Made by a program: the position numbers and the translations under genes. Positions 11,028 through 19,110 of a stretch of 64,000 bases of DNA are shown here, in pieces. The notes under the pieces were generated by a model. It was not told the origin of the DNA, made no database searches, and saw nothing but the letters and a program-made list of their open reading frames with translations. How positions within the stretch are numbered: position 1 is the first letter of the stretch; each line of letters opens with the position of its first letter. The stretch covers positions 62,001 to 126,000 of the forward strand of contig NZ_CP021023.1 of assembly GCF_002117005.1 (NCBI RefSeq). Direction: 5' to 3'. The DNA comes from Sedimentisphaera salicampi (GTDB lineage Bacteria > Planctomycetota > Phycisphaerae > Sedimentisphaerales > Sedimentisphaeraceae).

Positions 11028-11462
11028 TCAGCGGAAGGCCTTTTGGATGTGTTTGGTTTCAGGGCGTCCTTTAGGAGGCAGTATGATTGTGATAATATCA
11101 AACTGAAATTTTCTTTCACGAAGCCCATTTTCCCTGAGGAATGCCTTTGCTGCCTGTTTAAGGAATTTCTTTTTGTCCTTATCTACAGCCCGCTCTGTGG
11201 GTTTGAGCCCTTCCTTACGGCGGGTTTTTACTTCCGTAAAAACAATTCTCCCCTCTTTATCAGAGCTGATCAGGTCTATTTCGTATCTGCCCTTGCGGTA
11301 GTTTGAGCATATCAGGCGGTGGCCTTTTCTCTTCAGTATTCCCGCTGCAAATTTCTCCCCCCAGCTCCCTAGTGCGGAGCTGTTTTTGAGCAGTTTCCTT
11401 CTAAAGAATATATGAGCAAAGCCTTGCATAAATCTGAAGAGAAGATAAAAAAACGGCCGCAT
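11028..11462 (-). CDS. yraN: YraN family (UPF0102) nuclease-like protein
   Basis: A 144-residue member of the YraN/UPF0102 family, which has a restriction-endonuclease-like fold and an unsettled role in DNA processing. The core motif is visible as ALGSWGEKFAAGIL, then KGRYEIDLISSD and IVFTEVKTRR, giving the E...D...ExK pattern of PD-(D/E)xK nucleases. A hydrophobic, basic N-terminal stretch (MRPFFYLLFRFMQG) precedes the domain and is longer than in most members. It is the last gene of the ffh-rpsP-trmD-rplS operon, 27 bases after rplS; this position is common in bacteria. Confidence 0.9.
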   Translation of the reverse strand: MRPFFYLLFRFMQGFAHIFFRRKLLKNSSALGSWGEKFAAGILKRKGHRLICSNYRKGRYEIDLISSDKEGRIVFTEVKTRRKEGLKPTERAVDKDKKKFLKQAAKAFLRENGLRERKFQFDIITIILPPKGRPETKHIQKAFR

Positions 11463-11489
11463 TGAGTTCTGCGGCCGTATATTGATTCT

Positions 11490-11867
11490 TTATTTTGTTT
11501 TCCTTACTGCGGTGTGCTTTGAGTGCCTCTGTTTGAGGCGTACAGCCTTGCCCGCTCTTTGGCGGAGGAAGTACAGCTTTGCCCTTCTCACTTTGGCGCT
11601 TCTTATCGGCACAACATCCACCACATTCGGCGAATGAAGCGGGAATACACGTTCAACACCCTGATCTGCAATCATTCGGCGAACGGTGAAGCTTTCGTTT
11701 ATCCCGCTGCCTTTCCTTGCAATCACTACGCCGCTGAAAACCTGCACCCTTGTCTTGTTTCCTTCTTGTATTCTGCAGTGAACCTCAACAGTATCTCCTA
11801 TTTCGAAATAGGGCACATTTTTCTTAAGGCTCGCTGATTCTACAGCATTTAATAATTCAGTTTTCAC
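11490..11867 (-). CDS. rplS: 50S ribosomal protein L19
   Basis: A 125-residue L19, recognised by [20 protein letters not shown], then [21 protein letters not shown] and [12 protein letters not shown]19 sits at the 30S-50S interface. The start is set at GTG (11867-11865), giving VKTELLN translated as Met-Lys-Thr. AGGAG lies 6 bases upstream and this gives the family's usual N-terminus, whereas a longer reading to 11909 adds 14 residues not typical of L19. The start lies inside the end of trmD (11-base overlap), so translation is likely coupled. The C-terminal tail is basic, as usual. Confidence 0.95.
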   Translation of the reverse strand: MKTELLNAVESASLKKNVPYFEIGDTVEVHCRIQEGNKTRVQVFSGVVIARKGSGINESFTVRRMIADQGVERVFPLHSPNVVDVVPIRSAKVRRAKLYFLRQRAGKAVRLKQRHSKHTAVRKTK

Positions 11868-12579
11868 GATTATTCTCCTGATATTTACTGTTATCTTTGT
11901 ATTTCTCAAACAAATCCGGCCTTACAGCCTTTGTCCGTTCAAGCGATTTTTCACGCCGCCATTCTTCGATATTCTTGTGATGTCCGCTTAAGAGCACCTC
12001 CGGAACAGTCATCCCCCGGTAGTTCTCCGGCCTTGTGTAGTGCGGATATTCAAGCAGGCCGTTGGAGAATGATTCATCTTTTGCAGAATCTTCATCTCCC
12101 AGCACGCCTTCCAGCAGCCTTGCCACTGAGTCCACAACCACCATTGCAGGCAGTTCGCCGCCTGTGAGCACATAATCTCCGATAGACACCTGCTCAGCGC
12201 CGAGCCCATCGCGGATTCGTTCATCAAAGCCTTCATATCTTCCGGCTATTATCACAACCCTCTCTTCTCTGCTGAGTTCTTCTGCCATCTTCTGGTCATA
12301 CTGCCTGCCCTGAGGGGTCATCAGCAGCACTCTCCCTGGCTTTGGCCCCTGCTCGGCAACGTGCTCGAAGCACCGGAAAACCGGCTCACACATCATCACC
12401 ATCCCAGGACCTCCGCCGTACGGCTTGTCGTCCACCTTGCGGTGAGGGTTGTCTGTAAAGTCTCTAATATTTGAAAGAGCTATCTCAAACGCCCCGGTTT
12501 CCTGGCCGCGTTTGAGAATCGAGCTGCCCATTGGTGAGGCAAACATCTCGGGGAAAAGAGTAAGAATATCAAATCTCAT
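11857..12579 (-). CDS. trmD: tRNA (guanine-37-N1)-methyltransferase
   Basis: A 240-residue SPOUT-class methyltransferase that makes m1G37 in tRNAs reading CNN codons. Visible motifs are [29 protein letters not shown], the trefoil-knot loop [10 protein letters not shown], the S-adenosylmethionine-binding stretch [16 protein letters not shown] and the C-terminal [12 protein letters not shown]. Length is normal for the family. It lies between rpsP and rplS in the conserved operon order and overlaps rplS by 11 bases. Confidence 0.97.
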   Translation of the reverse strand: MRFDILTLFPEMFASPMGSSILKRGQETGAFEIALSNIRDFTDNPHRKVDDKPYGGGPGMVMMCEPVFRCFEHVAEQGPKPGRVLLMTPQGRQYDQKMAEELSREERVVIIAGRYEGFDERIRDGLGAEQVSIGDYVLTGGELPAMVVVDSVARLLEGVLGDEDSAKDESFSNGLLEYPHYTRPENYRGMTVPEVLLSGHHKNIEEWRREKSLERTKAVRPDLFEKYKDNSKYQENNREN

Positions 12580-12593
12580 TTGGCAAGTCAGGC

Positions 12594-13022
12594 TTATTCA
12601 GCCTTTTCTGCTTCGGCTTTTTCAGCTTTAGCCTTTTCCCTGGCCTCGGCTTCTGCCTTGTCGGTTTTGGCTTTAGCAACAGCGAGTTTTTCCTGCTTTG
12701 TAAATGGCACGCCTTTCTTGCGGGCAAGAGCCTTCGCCCTTTCCTTGCGAGCCTTCTTACGCTTGTACGTTGGGCACTCAATCTCGAACTTTTCGAGAAT
12801 CTGCGCTACTGTATCCGAAGGCACAGCGCCCTTGTCGATCCATTTCTTGGCCTTTTCTGTGTCCAGCTCGATCTGGCTGTCCTTGTCTTTCTTGAGAGGG
12901 TCGTAATGCCCAACTTTCTCAAGGATCCTGCCGTCTCTGGGCGTAGTGGATTCCACTGCGTTGATACGGAAGAACGGGCGGTGCCTTCTGCCCATCCTCG
13001 TCATTCTTAATTTTACTGCCAT
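12594..13022 (-). CDS. rpsP: 30S ribosomal protein S16 with long C-terminal extension
   Basis: S16 core in the first 85 residues or so: [19 protein letters not shown], then [14 protein letters not shown] and [14 protein letters not shown]. The family is usually 80-90 residues; this one has 142. The extra part (about 92-142) is a Lys/Ala/Glu low-complexity tail such as [19 protein letters not shown], predicted to be helical or disordered. Such tails occur in some bacterial S16 proteins and are probably dispensable for fold. The ATG is followed by the standard S16 N-terminus. It is the third gene of the ffh operon, 28 bases after the gene before it. Confidence 0.96.
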   Translation of the reverse strand: MAVKLRMTRMGRRHRPFFRINAVESTTPRDGRILEKVGHYDPLKKDKDSQIELDTEKAKKWIDKGAVPSDTVAQILEKFEIECPTYKRKKARKERAKALARKKGVPFTKQEKLAVAKAKTDKAEAEAREKAKAEKAEAEKAE

Positions 13023-13050
13023 ATTTCAGCTCCTGTAAAAAGTATATAAT

Positions 13051-13380
13051 TTAATTCCGCGGCTCACTGCCGCGAACACGTTTACAATATAATGCATACC
13101 CGTTTATAAATATCGAAAGCAGGGCTTCATCTATCCCAGCATCTTCCGATATAGCTCTTATTTTTTCATCGCCGAGATTCTCAGCGTCTTTTTTCTCCGA
13201 TTCTGTCATAATTGCAACAGCTTTTCTCAGGTCTTCTGCTTCCTGCTGAGTTGGACAGGCAAGCGCCGCAAGCTCCGAGGCTCCCGAAAGGATATCGGAA
13301 AACTGCCGCCTTACCATAAGCCCGAAGCTGTCGCCTTGGAGCGAGGTAACCTGTTCAAGATATTCCTCGATATTCTTCAT
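13051..13380 (-). CDS. Unknown small protein between ffh and rpsP
   Basis: A 109-residue soluble, probably all-helical protein that I do not recognise. It is acidic in the first two thirds (EYLEQVTSLQGDSFG, then SEKKDAENLGDEKIRAISED) and has no membrane segment, metal motif or KH domain. It starts 7 bases after ffh ends and stops 28 bases before rpsP, so it belongs to the same transcript. A position inside a ribosome and SRP operon makes a role in translation or targeting conceivable, but nothing in the sequence shows it. Confidence 0.75.
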   Translation of the reverse strand: MKNIEEYLEQVTSLQGDSFGLMVRRQFSDILSGASELAALACPTQQEAEDLRKAVAIMTESEKKDAENLGDEKIRAISEDAGIDEALLSIFINGYALYCKRVRGSEPRN

Positions 13381-13387
13381 GGCTCTA

Positions 13388-14815
13388 TCAGCGTTTCTTA
13401 CGCTTCTTTCCGCGAACCTTTACCTTCTTGCGCTTAGACCTTTTCTTCTGCTTCCCAGCTCCGCCCATGGCATTGAACATACTCATATCGCCGCTCAGCA
13501 TTCCCTTCATAGCGCTCATTGAGCCGCCCTCGCCTGAGGCCATCATTTTCATCATATCGCGGCTTCTCTTGAATGTTTTGATAAGCCCGGAAACATCGTT
13601 TACAGTAAGACCGCAACCGGCGGCGATACGCCTGCGCCTTGAGGCGTTCAATACCTCGGGATCTTTTCGTTCGGTGTATGTCATAGAGCGGATTATAGCT
13701 TCGATCCGTTTGAATTCCTTTTCATCAACGTCTAAATCATCCATCTTGCCGGCCATACCGGGGAGCATTTTCATCATGCTCATTATCCCGCCCATGTTTT
13801 TGATTTTAGACATCTGCTTGAGGAAGTCATCGAGGCCGAATTTTCCCTCGGCCATTTTATTTTTGAGCTTGTCTGCTTCTTTTTCATCGTATTCGCTTTG
13901 TGCTTTCTCCACAAGCGATACCACATCCCCCATCCCGAGGATTCTGCCGGCCATTCTGTCCGGATGGAATTTCTGCAGGTCTTCGATTTTCTCGCCAACG
14001 CCTGCGAATTTTATCGGCTTGCCCGTTACAGCCTTAACGCTCAGCGCCGCTCCGCCTCTTGCATCGCCGTCGAGCTTCGTAAGGATCACACCGTCCAGCT
14101 CGAGCCGTTCGTTGAATTCCTTCGCAGAATTAACCGCATCCTGACCAGTCATTGAATCGCAAACGAGATATATTTGGTGAGGCGAGGTGGCTTTGGCCAC
14201 ATTAGAAACCTCGTCCATCAGCTCCTGATCTACGTGGAGCCTGCCGGCGGTATCGAGGATTACCACATCCGCATCGTTTTTCTTTGCGTCTTTGAGTCCG
14301 TTCTTGGCAACCTTTACCGAATCCTTGCTCTCCTCGCAGTACACCGGCACATCAATCTGCTCGCCGAGGGTTCTCAGCTGCTCTATAGCAGCCGGTCTCT
14401 GGAGATCTACGGCCACCATCTGCGGCTTTTTCCCCTCGCTTCTCACGTAGTTTGCCAGCTTGGCGGCAGTGGTTGTTTTACCGCAGCCCTGAAGGCCGGC
14501 AAGCATTATAACTGTTGGCCCTGGGGATACGTAGTATATATCGCTGCCCTCAGGCCCCATGAGCTTTGTAAGCTCATCCTGAACGATCTTGATCAGAACC
14601 TGCCCGGGTTTTAAGCTTTGTACTACCTCCGCCCCGAGCGCAGCCTCGCGAACGTCTTTGCAGAACTGCTTGGCTACCTGATAATTAACATCCGCCTCGA
14701 GAAGAGCCTTGCGAACTTCTCGCATTGCGTCTGAGATGTTAGACTCAGTTATCCTGCCGCGCCCTGAAAGCGACTTAAATACACTGTTGAAACGATCTGT
14801 TAGAGATTCAAACAT
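13388..14815 (-). CDS. ffh: Signal recognition particle protein Ffh (SRP54)
   Basis: A 475-residue SRP GTPase that targets membrane and secreted proteins together with 4.5S RNA and FtsY. The N domain (about 1-90) is followed by the G domain with P-loop GLQGCGKTTTAAKLA, DTAGRLHVD, TKLDGDARGG and the closing GVGEKIEDLQ. The M domain (about 295-440) is rich in Met (IMSMMKMLPGMAGKM) and holds the RNA-binding helix-loop region with SRRRRIAAGCG. A strongly basic tail (KQKKRSKRKKVKVRGKKR) ends the protein. It is the first gene of the operon leading to yraN. No SRP RNA gene was found nearby. Confidence 0.97.
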   Translation of the reverse strand: MFESLTDRFNSVFKSLSGRGRITESNISDAMREVRKALLEADVNYQVAKQFCKDVREAALGAEVVQSLKPGQVLIKIVQDELTKLMGPEGSDIYYVSPGPTVIMLAGLQGCGKTTTAAKLANYVRSEGKKPQMVAVDLQRPAAIEQLRTLGEQIDVPVYCEESKDSVKVAKNGLKDAKKNDADVVILDTAGRLHVDQELMDEVSNVAKATSPHQIYLVCDSMTGQDAVNSAKEFNERLELDGVILTKLDGDARGGAALSVKAVTGKPIKFAGVGEKIEDLQKFHPDRMAGRILGMGDVVSLVEKAQSEYDEKEADKLKNKMAEGKFGLDDFLKQMSKIKNMGGIMSMMKMLPGMAGKMDDLDVDEKEFKRIEAIIRSMTYTERKDPEVLNASRRRRIAAGCGLTVNDVSGLIKTFKRSRDMMKMMASGEGGSMSAMKGMLSGDMSMFNAMGGAGKQKKRSKRKKVKVRGKKRKKR

Positions 14816-15316
14816 TTATGATACCATATAAATTTACTGCTGTACGAAGGTCTCTGCGCAAAGATAGACGCAGAATTCTAACAAATAAAGAAGCATTTTC
14901 AAGCTTAAACCCATTCCCAAGACCCTGTTTTCGGGATATTTTTTACAATATAAACCCGTCTGAAGTAATTCGGCAAGATTTTAGCAGGGGGATAACCTGC
15001 TTTATCTCTCTGAGCTGTTTGCTTCAGACCTCTCTTGCCTTTCCGCAGAAATCGAATTTTCTGATCTCAGTGTCCAGTGTATCCTGCCTTGCTTGTTCGG
15101 GCTGTTTATGCCCGCTCGAAATTTTCTGCCGGTAAACAGCTATTCTGGCTGCTTGTAGGTTATTCCTTACGCCCTGAAGGGCTTCTGCTCTATCATTTCA
15201 CTAAAATATATTACAAAAGAAATGTCTTGTTCCTGATACAAAATCAAAGATGTAATTTTATAATTATAGACTGTGCAATAAAAACGCTAATGAAGGGTAA
15301 TAACGGGAAATCATTT
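14816..15316. other. Gene-free stretch upstream of ffh
   Basis: About 500 bases. The left part should hold the ffh operon promoter on the minus strand. A TATAAT hexamer at 15259-15264 lies 53 bases before the small plus-strand gene at 15317 and could be its -10 box, without a good -35. Open frames crossing this region have no family features. No RNA gene was recognised. Confidence 0.45.
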
Positions 15317-15580
15317 ATGAAAAGATTGAACTCAGCATCAAATTGGCTTATGGATTTAGTACTAAAAAAAGGTGATGACGGGAAGAAAAAAGTTGAGAAA
15401 ATTCTTTTCTCAACGTCTGCAGACGAGCTGTATCGCCTTCACTCAGCTCTTCTGGAGATGCACAGGATTACAAAAGAAAACGAAGAACACAAGAAGCTTA
15501 ATAAGACAATAGAGGATTGTCTTAATATTACTTCCGGTGTCGCAGCGGAGATATCAATGAGAGAAAAGATTATGCAGTAA
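15317..15580 (+). CDS. Small unknown cytoplasmic protein
   Basis: An 87-residue charged, helical protein (MKRLNSASNWLMDLVLKKGD, later KVEKILFSTSADELYRLHSA). I do not recognise it. The ATG at 15317 is preferred over an in-frame ATG at 15290 because a weak GGGAAA site precedes it; neither start is strong. A good rho-independent terminator 70 bases after its stop supports a real transcription unit. No neighbour is obviously linked to it. Confidence 0.5.
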   Translation: MKRLNSASNWLMDLVLKKGDDGKKKVEKILFSTSADELYRLHSALLEMHRITKENEEHKKLNKTIEDCLNITSGVAAEISMREKIMQ

Positions 15581-15649
15581 TATAAAAAGCAAACACCATT
15601 TCAGGGGGCAACCAGGCATTTGAAAGCTGCACCCTCTTACACTTACATC

Positions 15650-15684
15650 AATTCCGGGAAAATGAAAATTTTCTCGGAATTTTT
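15650..15684 (+). terminator. Rho-independent terminator after small gene
   Basis: A 13-pair stem, AATTCCGGGAAAA (15650-15662) with TTTTCTCGGAATT (15669-15681), one G-T pair and loop TGAAAA, ending in a five-T run. It separates the small gene at 15317 from the PEP-CTERM array. Confidence 0.75.
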
Positions 15685-15790
15685 AGTTTGCCCTGAATGT
15701 TCATTAAATTAGTTGTGCAGGTTCACTGCACGCTCGGCAGCTGGGACTCCCGAAAGCAGGAAAACACGAAAAGGTTGCGAATATTTTCTC

Positions 15791-15869
15791 TTGAATAACG
15801 TTTTTGATTTGATAAAGTGAAAATACTAAAATTGTAATAAAATTTCCAAGCGAAATTAAGGAGCTGAAA
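15791..15869 (+). repeat. Conserved leader repeat, copy 1 of PEP-CTERM array
   Basis: First copy of a 79-86 base leader found directly before four of the five PEP-CTERM genes. It opens TTGAATAACGTTTTTGATTT, continues with GATAAAGT and closes GAAATTAAGGAGCTGAAA before the ATG. TTGAAT and TAAAGT, 16 bases apart, resemble a sigma-70 promoter, and AAGGAG is the ribosome binding site, so each gene may carry its own promoter. Sequence identity continues into the coding region. Confidence 0.8.
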
Positions 15870-16457
15870 ATGAAAAAGATGTTGGTTGTTTTTGCGGTTT
15901 GTTTTGCTGTTTTTAACGCTGAGGGCGCGGTTGATTGGGATATCTATGATGATGCCTCAATTCAGGATGGAGATGTTTATCTCGCCGTAAACATTTATGA
16001 TAACCCCCCTGAACAGACAGTGGTAAATATGACGGGTGGAGACATTTCTCTTTGTTCAATTAACAATTCAGCGACGCTGAATTATAAAGGCGGCGACATA
16101 AGTACTTTACAGGCAAATAACCAAAGCGTTGTTATGTCTGATTCTGTAGATATTCCCACAATGTATTTGTACGAAGAAACACAAGCTTATATCCATAACG
16201 GCAGCTATGGTTCAAGCATCTTTCTTTATGACAACGCAAAAGTGCATATTTATGGGTACAACTTTGATTACAACGAGCTTGTTAGTCCCAATTTATTGAA
16301 TGGACAATGGGAAAATGGTGAGAGCTTTTCTTTAGTTTTTAGAAATTCATACTCTTACAATTCTGATCAAGTAATCCTGCATGAAGTCCCTGAGCCGGCA
16401 ACGGTACTGCTTCTTGTTTCAGCAGGCGGTGTTTTGTATAACAGAAGAAAATCTTAA
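15870..16457 (+). CDS. PEP-CTERM surface protein, array gene 1
   Basis: A 195-residue secreted protein. Residues 1-19 (MKKMLVVFAVCFAVFNAEG) are a signal peptide. The centre is a series of short strands with Gly/Asn turns (VVNMTGGDISLC, then LNYKGGDISTL), as in a beta-solenoid. The C-terminus is VPEPATVLLLVSAGGVLYNR plus RKS, a PEP-CTERM signal: PEP motif, membrane helix and basic end, recognised by an exosortase for processing and surface delivery. No exosortase gene lies in the window. The first 60 residues are almost identical to array gene 3. Function is unknown; family members are usually matrix or surface proteins. Confidence 0.9.
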   Translation: MKKMLVVFAVCFAVFNAEGAVDWDIYDDASIQDGDVYLAVNIYDNPPEQTVVNMTGGDISLCSINNSATLNYKGGDISTLQANNQSVVMSDSVDIPTMYLYEETQAYIHNGSYGSSIFLYDNAKVHIYGYNFDYNELVSPNLLNGQWENGESFSLVFRNSYSYNSDQVILHEVPEPATVLLLVSAGGVLYNRRKS

Positions 16458-16484
16458 AAATTATAAAATAATCCTTTTTTTTTC

Positions 16485-16570
16485 TTGAATAACGTTTTTG
16501 ATTTGATAAAGTAAAAATACTAAAAATGTAAGGTAACTAAAATTTTCCAAGCAAAATTAAGGAGCTGAAA
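16485..16570 (+). repeat. Conserved leader repeat, copy 2 of PEP-CTERM array
   Basis: Second copy of the leader described at 15791, with the same TTGAATAACG start, the TAAAGT box and AAGGAGCTGAAA before the ATG. It is preceded by a T-rich run (16474-16483) that ends the previous gene's 3' flank and may help terminate its transcript. Confidence 0.8.
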
Positions 16571-17146
16571 ATGAAAAAGATGTTGGTTGTTTTTGCGTTT
16601 TGTTTTGCTGTTTTTAATTCTGATGGCGCTGTTGATTGGGATATCTATGATGATGCCTCAATTCAGAATGGAGATGTTTATTCAGCTGTTAATGTTTTCA
16701 GTGATTCTTTTGTTGAAATGACTGGAGGCGGAATAAATATTTTAAAGACGTTTGATACCGCTGAATTTGCAATAATCAGAGGTGATGTTTCAGCTGGAAT
16801 TCAATTATACGATTCGAGCACGGTTAATATTTACGATGGTAATATTTTCGGGTTAACTGCAAATGATGCCAGCACAGTCAATATCTATGGGGGTGGGCTG
16901 GAATATCAATACGGCATCTCTTCTGAAGCTGTAGTTAATTACTTTGTTAGTTCTTATTCTCTTTACGATGCGGGAGGGCAAGGTGTGATAATGAATGGTT
17001 ATTGGAAAGATGGTTCTCCCTTCTCGGTGTCTTTTAGAGATTCTGAAAGCTGGGATAAGGCCAATATTATAATCGTCCCCGAGCCGGCAACGGTATTGTT
17101 TTTCGGCTTAGCGGGCGGTGTTTTGTATAACAGAAGAAAAGCTTAA
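16571..17146 (+). CDS. PEP-CTERM surface protein, array gene 2
   Basis: A 191-residue protein with nearly the same signal peptide as gene 1 and the same start of the mature part (AVDWDIYDDASIQNGDVY). The centre differs and shows a clear period of about 19-20 residues: FVEMTGGGINILK, EFAIIRGDVSAG, TVNIYDGNIFGL, TVNIYGGGLEYQ. This fits one coil of a parallel beta-helix per repeat. It ends VPEPATVLFFGLAGGVLYNR plus RKA, the PEP-CTERM signal. The last 72 bases are almost identical to those of array genes 4 and 5. The ligand or role is unknown. Confidence 0.9.
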   Translation: MKKMLVVFAFCFAVFNSDGAVDWDIYDDASIQNGDVYSAVNVFSDSFVEMTGGGINILKTFDTAEFAIIRGDVSAGIQLYDSSTVNIYDGNIFGLTANDASTVNIYGGGLEYQYGISSEAVVNYFVSSYSLYDAGGQGVIMNGYWKDGSPFSVSFRDSESWDKANIIIVPEPATVLFFGLAGGVLYNRRKA

Positions 17147-17170
17147 AATTTATAATATTATTTTTTTTCC

Positions 17171-17255
17171 TTGAATAACGTTTTTGATTTGATAAAGTAA
17201 AAATACTAAAAATGTAAGGTGATAAAATTTTCTAAGTGAAATTAAGGAGCTGAAA
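17171..17255 (+). repeat. Conserved leader repeat, copy 3 of PEP-CTERM array
   Basis: Third copy of the leader described at 15791, 85 bases, with the same start, spacing and AAGGAGCTGAAA site before the ATG of array gene 3. Confidence 0.8.
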
Positions 17256-17840
17256 ATGAAAAAGATGTTGGTTGTTTTTGCGTTTTGTTTTGCTGTTTTT
17301 AACGCTGAGGGCGCGGTTGATTGGGATATCTATGATGATGCATCAATTCAAGATGGAGATGTTTATCTCGCCGTAAACATTTATGATAACCCCCCTGAAC
17401 AGACAGTGGTAAATATGACGGGTGGAGACATTTCTTTTTGCAATATTTTCGATTCGGCTCAGCTTAATTGCAGCGGCTGCGAGATCAGTTTCTTAGATAC
17501 ATATAACAATTCAGTGGTTTCAGTAAACGCTAACGCAGGCTTAGACTTAATAGATATGTATGACAGCAGCACTGTTTTCCTTCACAACGGAGCTGAAAAT
17601 GTTTCAAACATAAGAATATATAACGATTCTTTGCTGCATATCTATGGCTATTCATTGAAAATTGAGCCTTTATGGGTTGAGGGTTACAGCGTTGATGATG
17701 AATGGTTTACCATCAACTTTCGCAACAGCTTTATCCCGGAAGACCACATAATACTCCATGAAGTCCCCGAACCGTCAACTATACTGCTTTTAGGCTCAGC
17801 ATCAGGAATAGTCGTAAGCAGGCAAAAGAATAAATCATAA
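17256..17840 (+). CDS. PEP-CTERM surface protein, array gene 3
   Basis: A 194-residue protein. Residues 1-60 and their DNA nearly equal those of array gene 1 (IYDNPPEQTVVNMTGGDIS), then the two diverge completely. The centre again has short strand-turn units (VVSVNANAGLDLIDMYDSS, then TVFLHNGAENVSNIRIYNDS). The C-terminal signal is VPEPSTILLLGSASGIVVSR plus QKNKS, a PEP-CTERM motif whose sequence differs from the shared block of genes 2, 4 and 5. Gene 4 follows after only 27 bases without its own leader, so genes 3 and 4 probably share a transcript. Confidence 0.9.
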   Translation: MKKMLVVFAFCFAVFNAEGAVDWDIYDDASIQDGDVYLAVNIYDNPPEQTVVNMTGGDISFCNIFDSAQLNCSGCEISFLDTYNNSVVSVNANAGLDLIDMYDSSTVFLHNGAENVSNIRIYNDSLLHIYGYSLKIEPLWVEGYSVDDEWFTINFRNSFIPEDHIILHEVPEPSTILLLGSASGIVVSRQKNKS

Positions 17841-17867
17841 AAGCATAGAAATTTGGAAGGCGAATAA

Positions 17868-18473
17868 ATGAGAACAAATATAATTGCTTTAATATTTTTT
17901 GTTATAACAGCTTCTGCGTATTCTACCCTTTGGGAAATACAAGAAGATGAGAATATTAACAATTCTGTCTATGACCAAATAAACGTATATAATGAGGCAA
18001 CGTTGGACGTTGAAGGATCTCAAACCGCGGTTTCTTGGATGAGAAGCTATGATTCAAGCATTATTAATCTTTACAATGGAGAAATTTCTACGCTGCATCA
18101 ATATGATTCTTCTGTTTTGAATTTACATGGGGGTAATCCGCAGGGTTGGGAGATGTTCGAGCAAAGTACTGCTCATATTTATGGTGGAGATATCGAATTT
18201 ATTATGATAAACGAATTAACTAACAGCGTAAATATATATGGTTTCGATTTCAATTTTGTACGATCGGGAGGCCAACAGGAATCAGGTTGGCTCTCTGGCT
18301 ATTGGCAAAATGGGCAGGAATTTGAGATTTATTTACGCTATTTGCCTGATGTCTTTCCCGAAGACCCATATTTGGGTACCTCATATATCACCCTTCATGA
18401 AGTCCCCGAGCCGGCAACGGTATTGTTTTTTGGCTTAGCGGGCGGTGTTTTGTATAACAGAAGAAAAGCTTAA
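17868..18473 (+). CDS. PEP-CTERM surface protein, array gene 4 (unlike N-terminus)
   Basis: A 201-residue protein. Its signal peptide (MRTNIIALIFFVITASAYS) and mature N-terminus do not match the other array members, and the conserved leader is absent. The centre has the same style of repeats (IINLYNGEISTLHQYDSS, then VLNLHGGNPQGWEMFEQS). The end, VPEPATVLFFGLAGGVLYNR plus RKA, is identical in protein to genes 2 and 5, and its last 72 bases (18402-18473) are almost identical to theirs in DNA. It therefore appears to be a mosaic that has acquired the common 3' end. GGAAGG serves as the ribosome binding site. Confidence 0.88.
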   Translation: MRTNIIALIFFVITASAYSTLWEIQEDENINNSVYDQINVYNEATLDVEGSQTAVSWMRSYDSSIINLYNGEISTLHQYDSSVLNLHGGNPQGWEMFEQSTAHIYGGDIEFIMINELTNSVNIYGFDFNFVRSGGQQESGWLSGYWQNGQEFEIYLRYLPDVFPEDPYLGTSYITLHEVPEPATVLFFGLAGGVLYNRRKA

Positions 18474-18497
18474 AAATTTATAAGATAATCTTTTTTT

Positions 18498-18582
18498 TTG
18501 AATAACGTTTTTGGTTTGATAAAGTAAAAGTACTAAAAATGTAAGGTAATAATATTTTCCAAGCGAAATTAAGGAGCTGAAA
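18498..18582 (+). repeat. Conserved leader repeat, copy 4 of PEP-CTERM array
   Basis: Fourth copy of the leader described at 15791, preceded by a T run and followed by the ATG of array gene 5. It has a few substitutions (GGTTTG for GATTTG, AAAAGTAC for AAAATAC) but the same ribosome binding site. Confidence 0.8.
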
Positions 18583-19110
18583 ATGAAAAAGATGTTGGTT
18601 GTTTTTGCGTTTTGTTTTGCTGTTTTTAACGCTGAGGGCGCGGTTGATTGGAATATTAACAGCAGTCAATTGATTGAAAATGGGTCTTACGGAAATATTC
18701 GAATATTTGATGGTCAATCGGAGCAAACAATTGTTGAAATGTCTGGAGGGTCCTGTCTTTCTGTAATTACCCATGACACGAGTAAATTTGATCTTCATTC
18801 AGGATCTGCTGATGTAATAACTGTATATGATTCAAGTGCTGTAAATCTCTTTGGCGGGGCTGTAGAATCAGTTTACGTTAATACCGGAATTTTAAATTTG
18901 TATGGATATGATCTCTCAATCCAAAACCATGATGTTTCTAATGGGATTTTTAATTTAACTGGTTATTGGGAAAACGGCGCAGCTTTTGAAATATATTTTG
19001 AAAGAGCATATTTAGACCAAAACACATTTCTCCACGAAGTCCCCGAGCCGGCAACGGTATTGTTTTTTGGCTTAGCGGGCGGTGTTTTGTATAACAGAAG
19101 AAAAGCTTAA
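18583..19110 (+). CDS. PEP-CTERM surface protein, array gene 5
   Basis: A 175-residue protein, the shortest of the array. The signal peptide equals that of gene 3. The mature part departs early (AVDWNINSSQLIENGSYGNI) and has fewer strand-turn units (IVEMSGGSCLSVITHDTS, KFDLHSGSADVITVYDSS, AVNLFGGAVESVYVNTG). It closes with a WENGAAFEIYF strand also recognisable in genes 1, 2 and 4, and with the common VPEPATVLFFGLAGGVLYNR plus RKA signal. Members differ mainly in the number and sequence of solenoid-like coils. Confidence 0.9.
   Translation: MKKMLVVFAFCFAVFNAEGAVDWNINSSQLIENGSYGNIRIFDGQSEQTIVEMSGGSCLSVITHDTSKFDLHSGSADVITVYDSSAVNLFGGAVESVYVNTGILNLYGYDLSIQNHDVSNGIFNLTGYWENGAAFEIYFERAYLDQNTFLHEVPEPATVLFFGLAGGVLYNRRKA

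Noticed and set aside
13428-14144. Open frame of 238 codons on the plus strand
   Set aside because: Antisense to ffh, with low-complexity Ser/Pro/Ile/Leu translation and no recognisable domain.
14818-15135. Plus-strand open frame upstream of ffh
   Set aside because: No ribosome binding site and no domain; it falls in the ffh promoter region.
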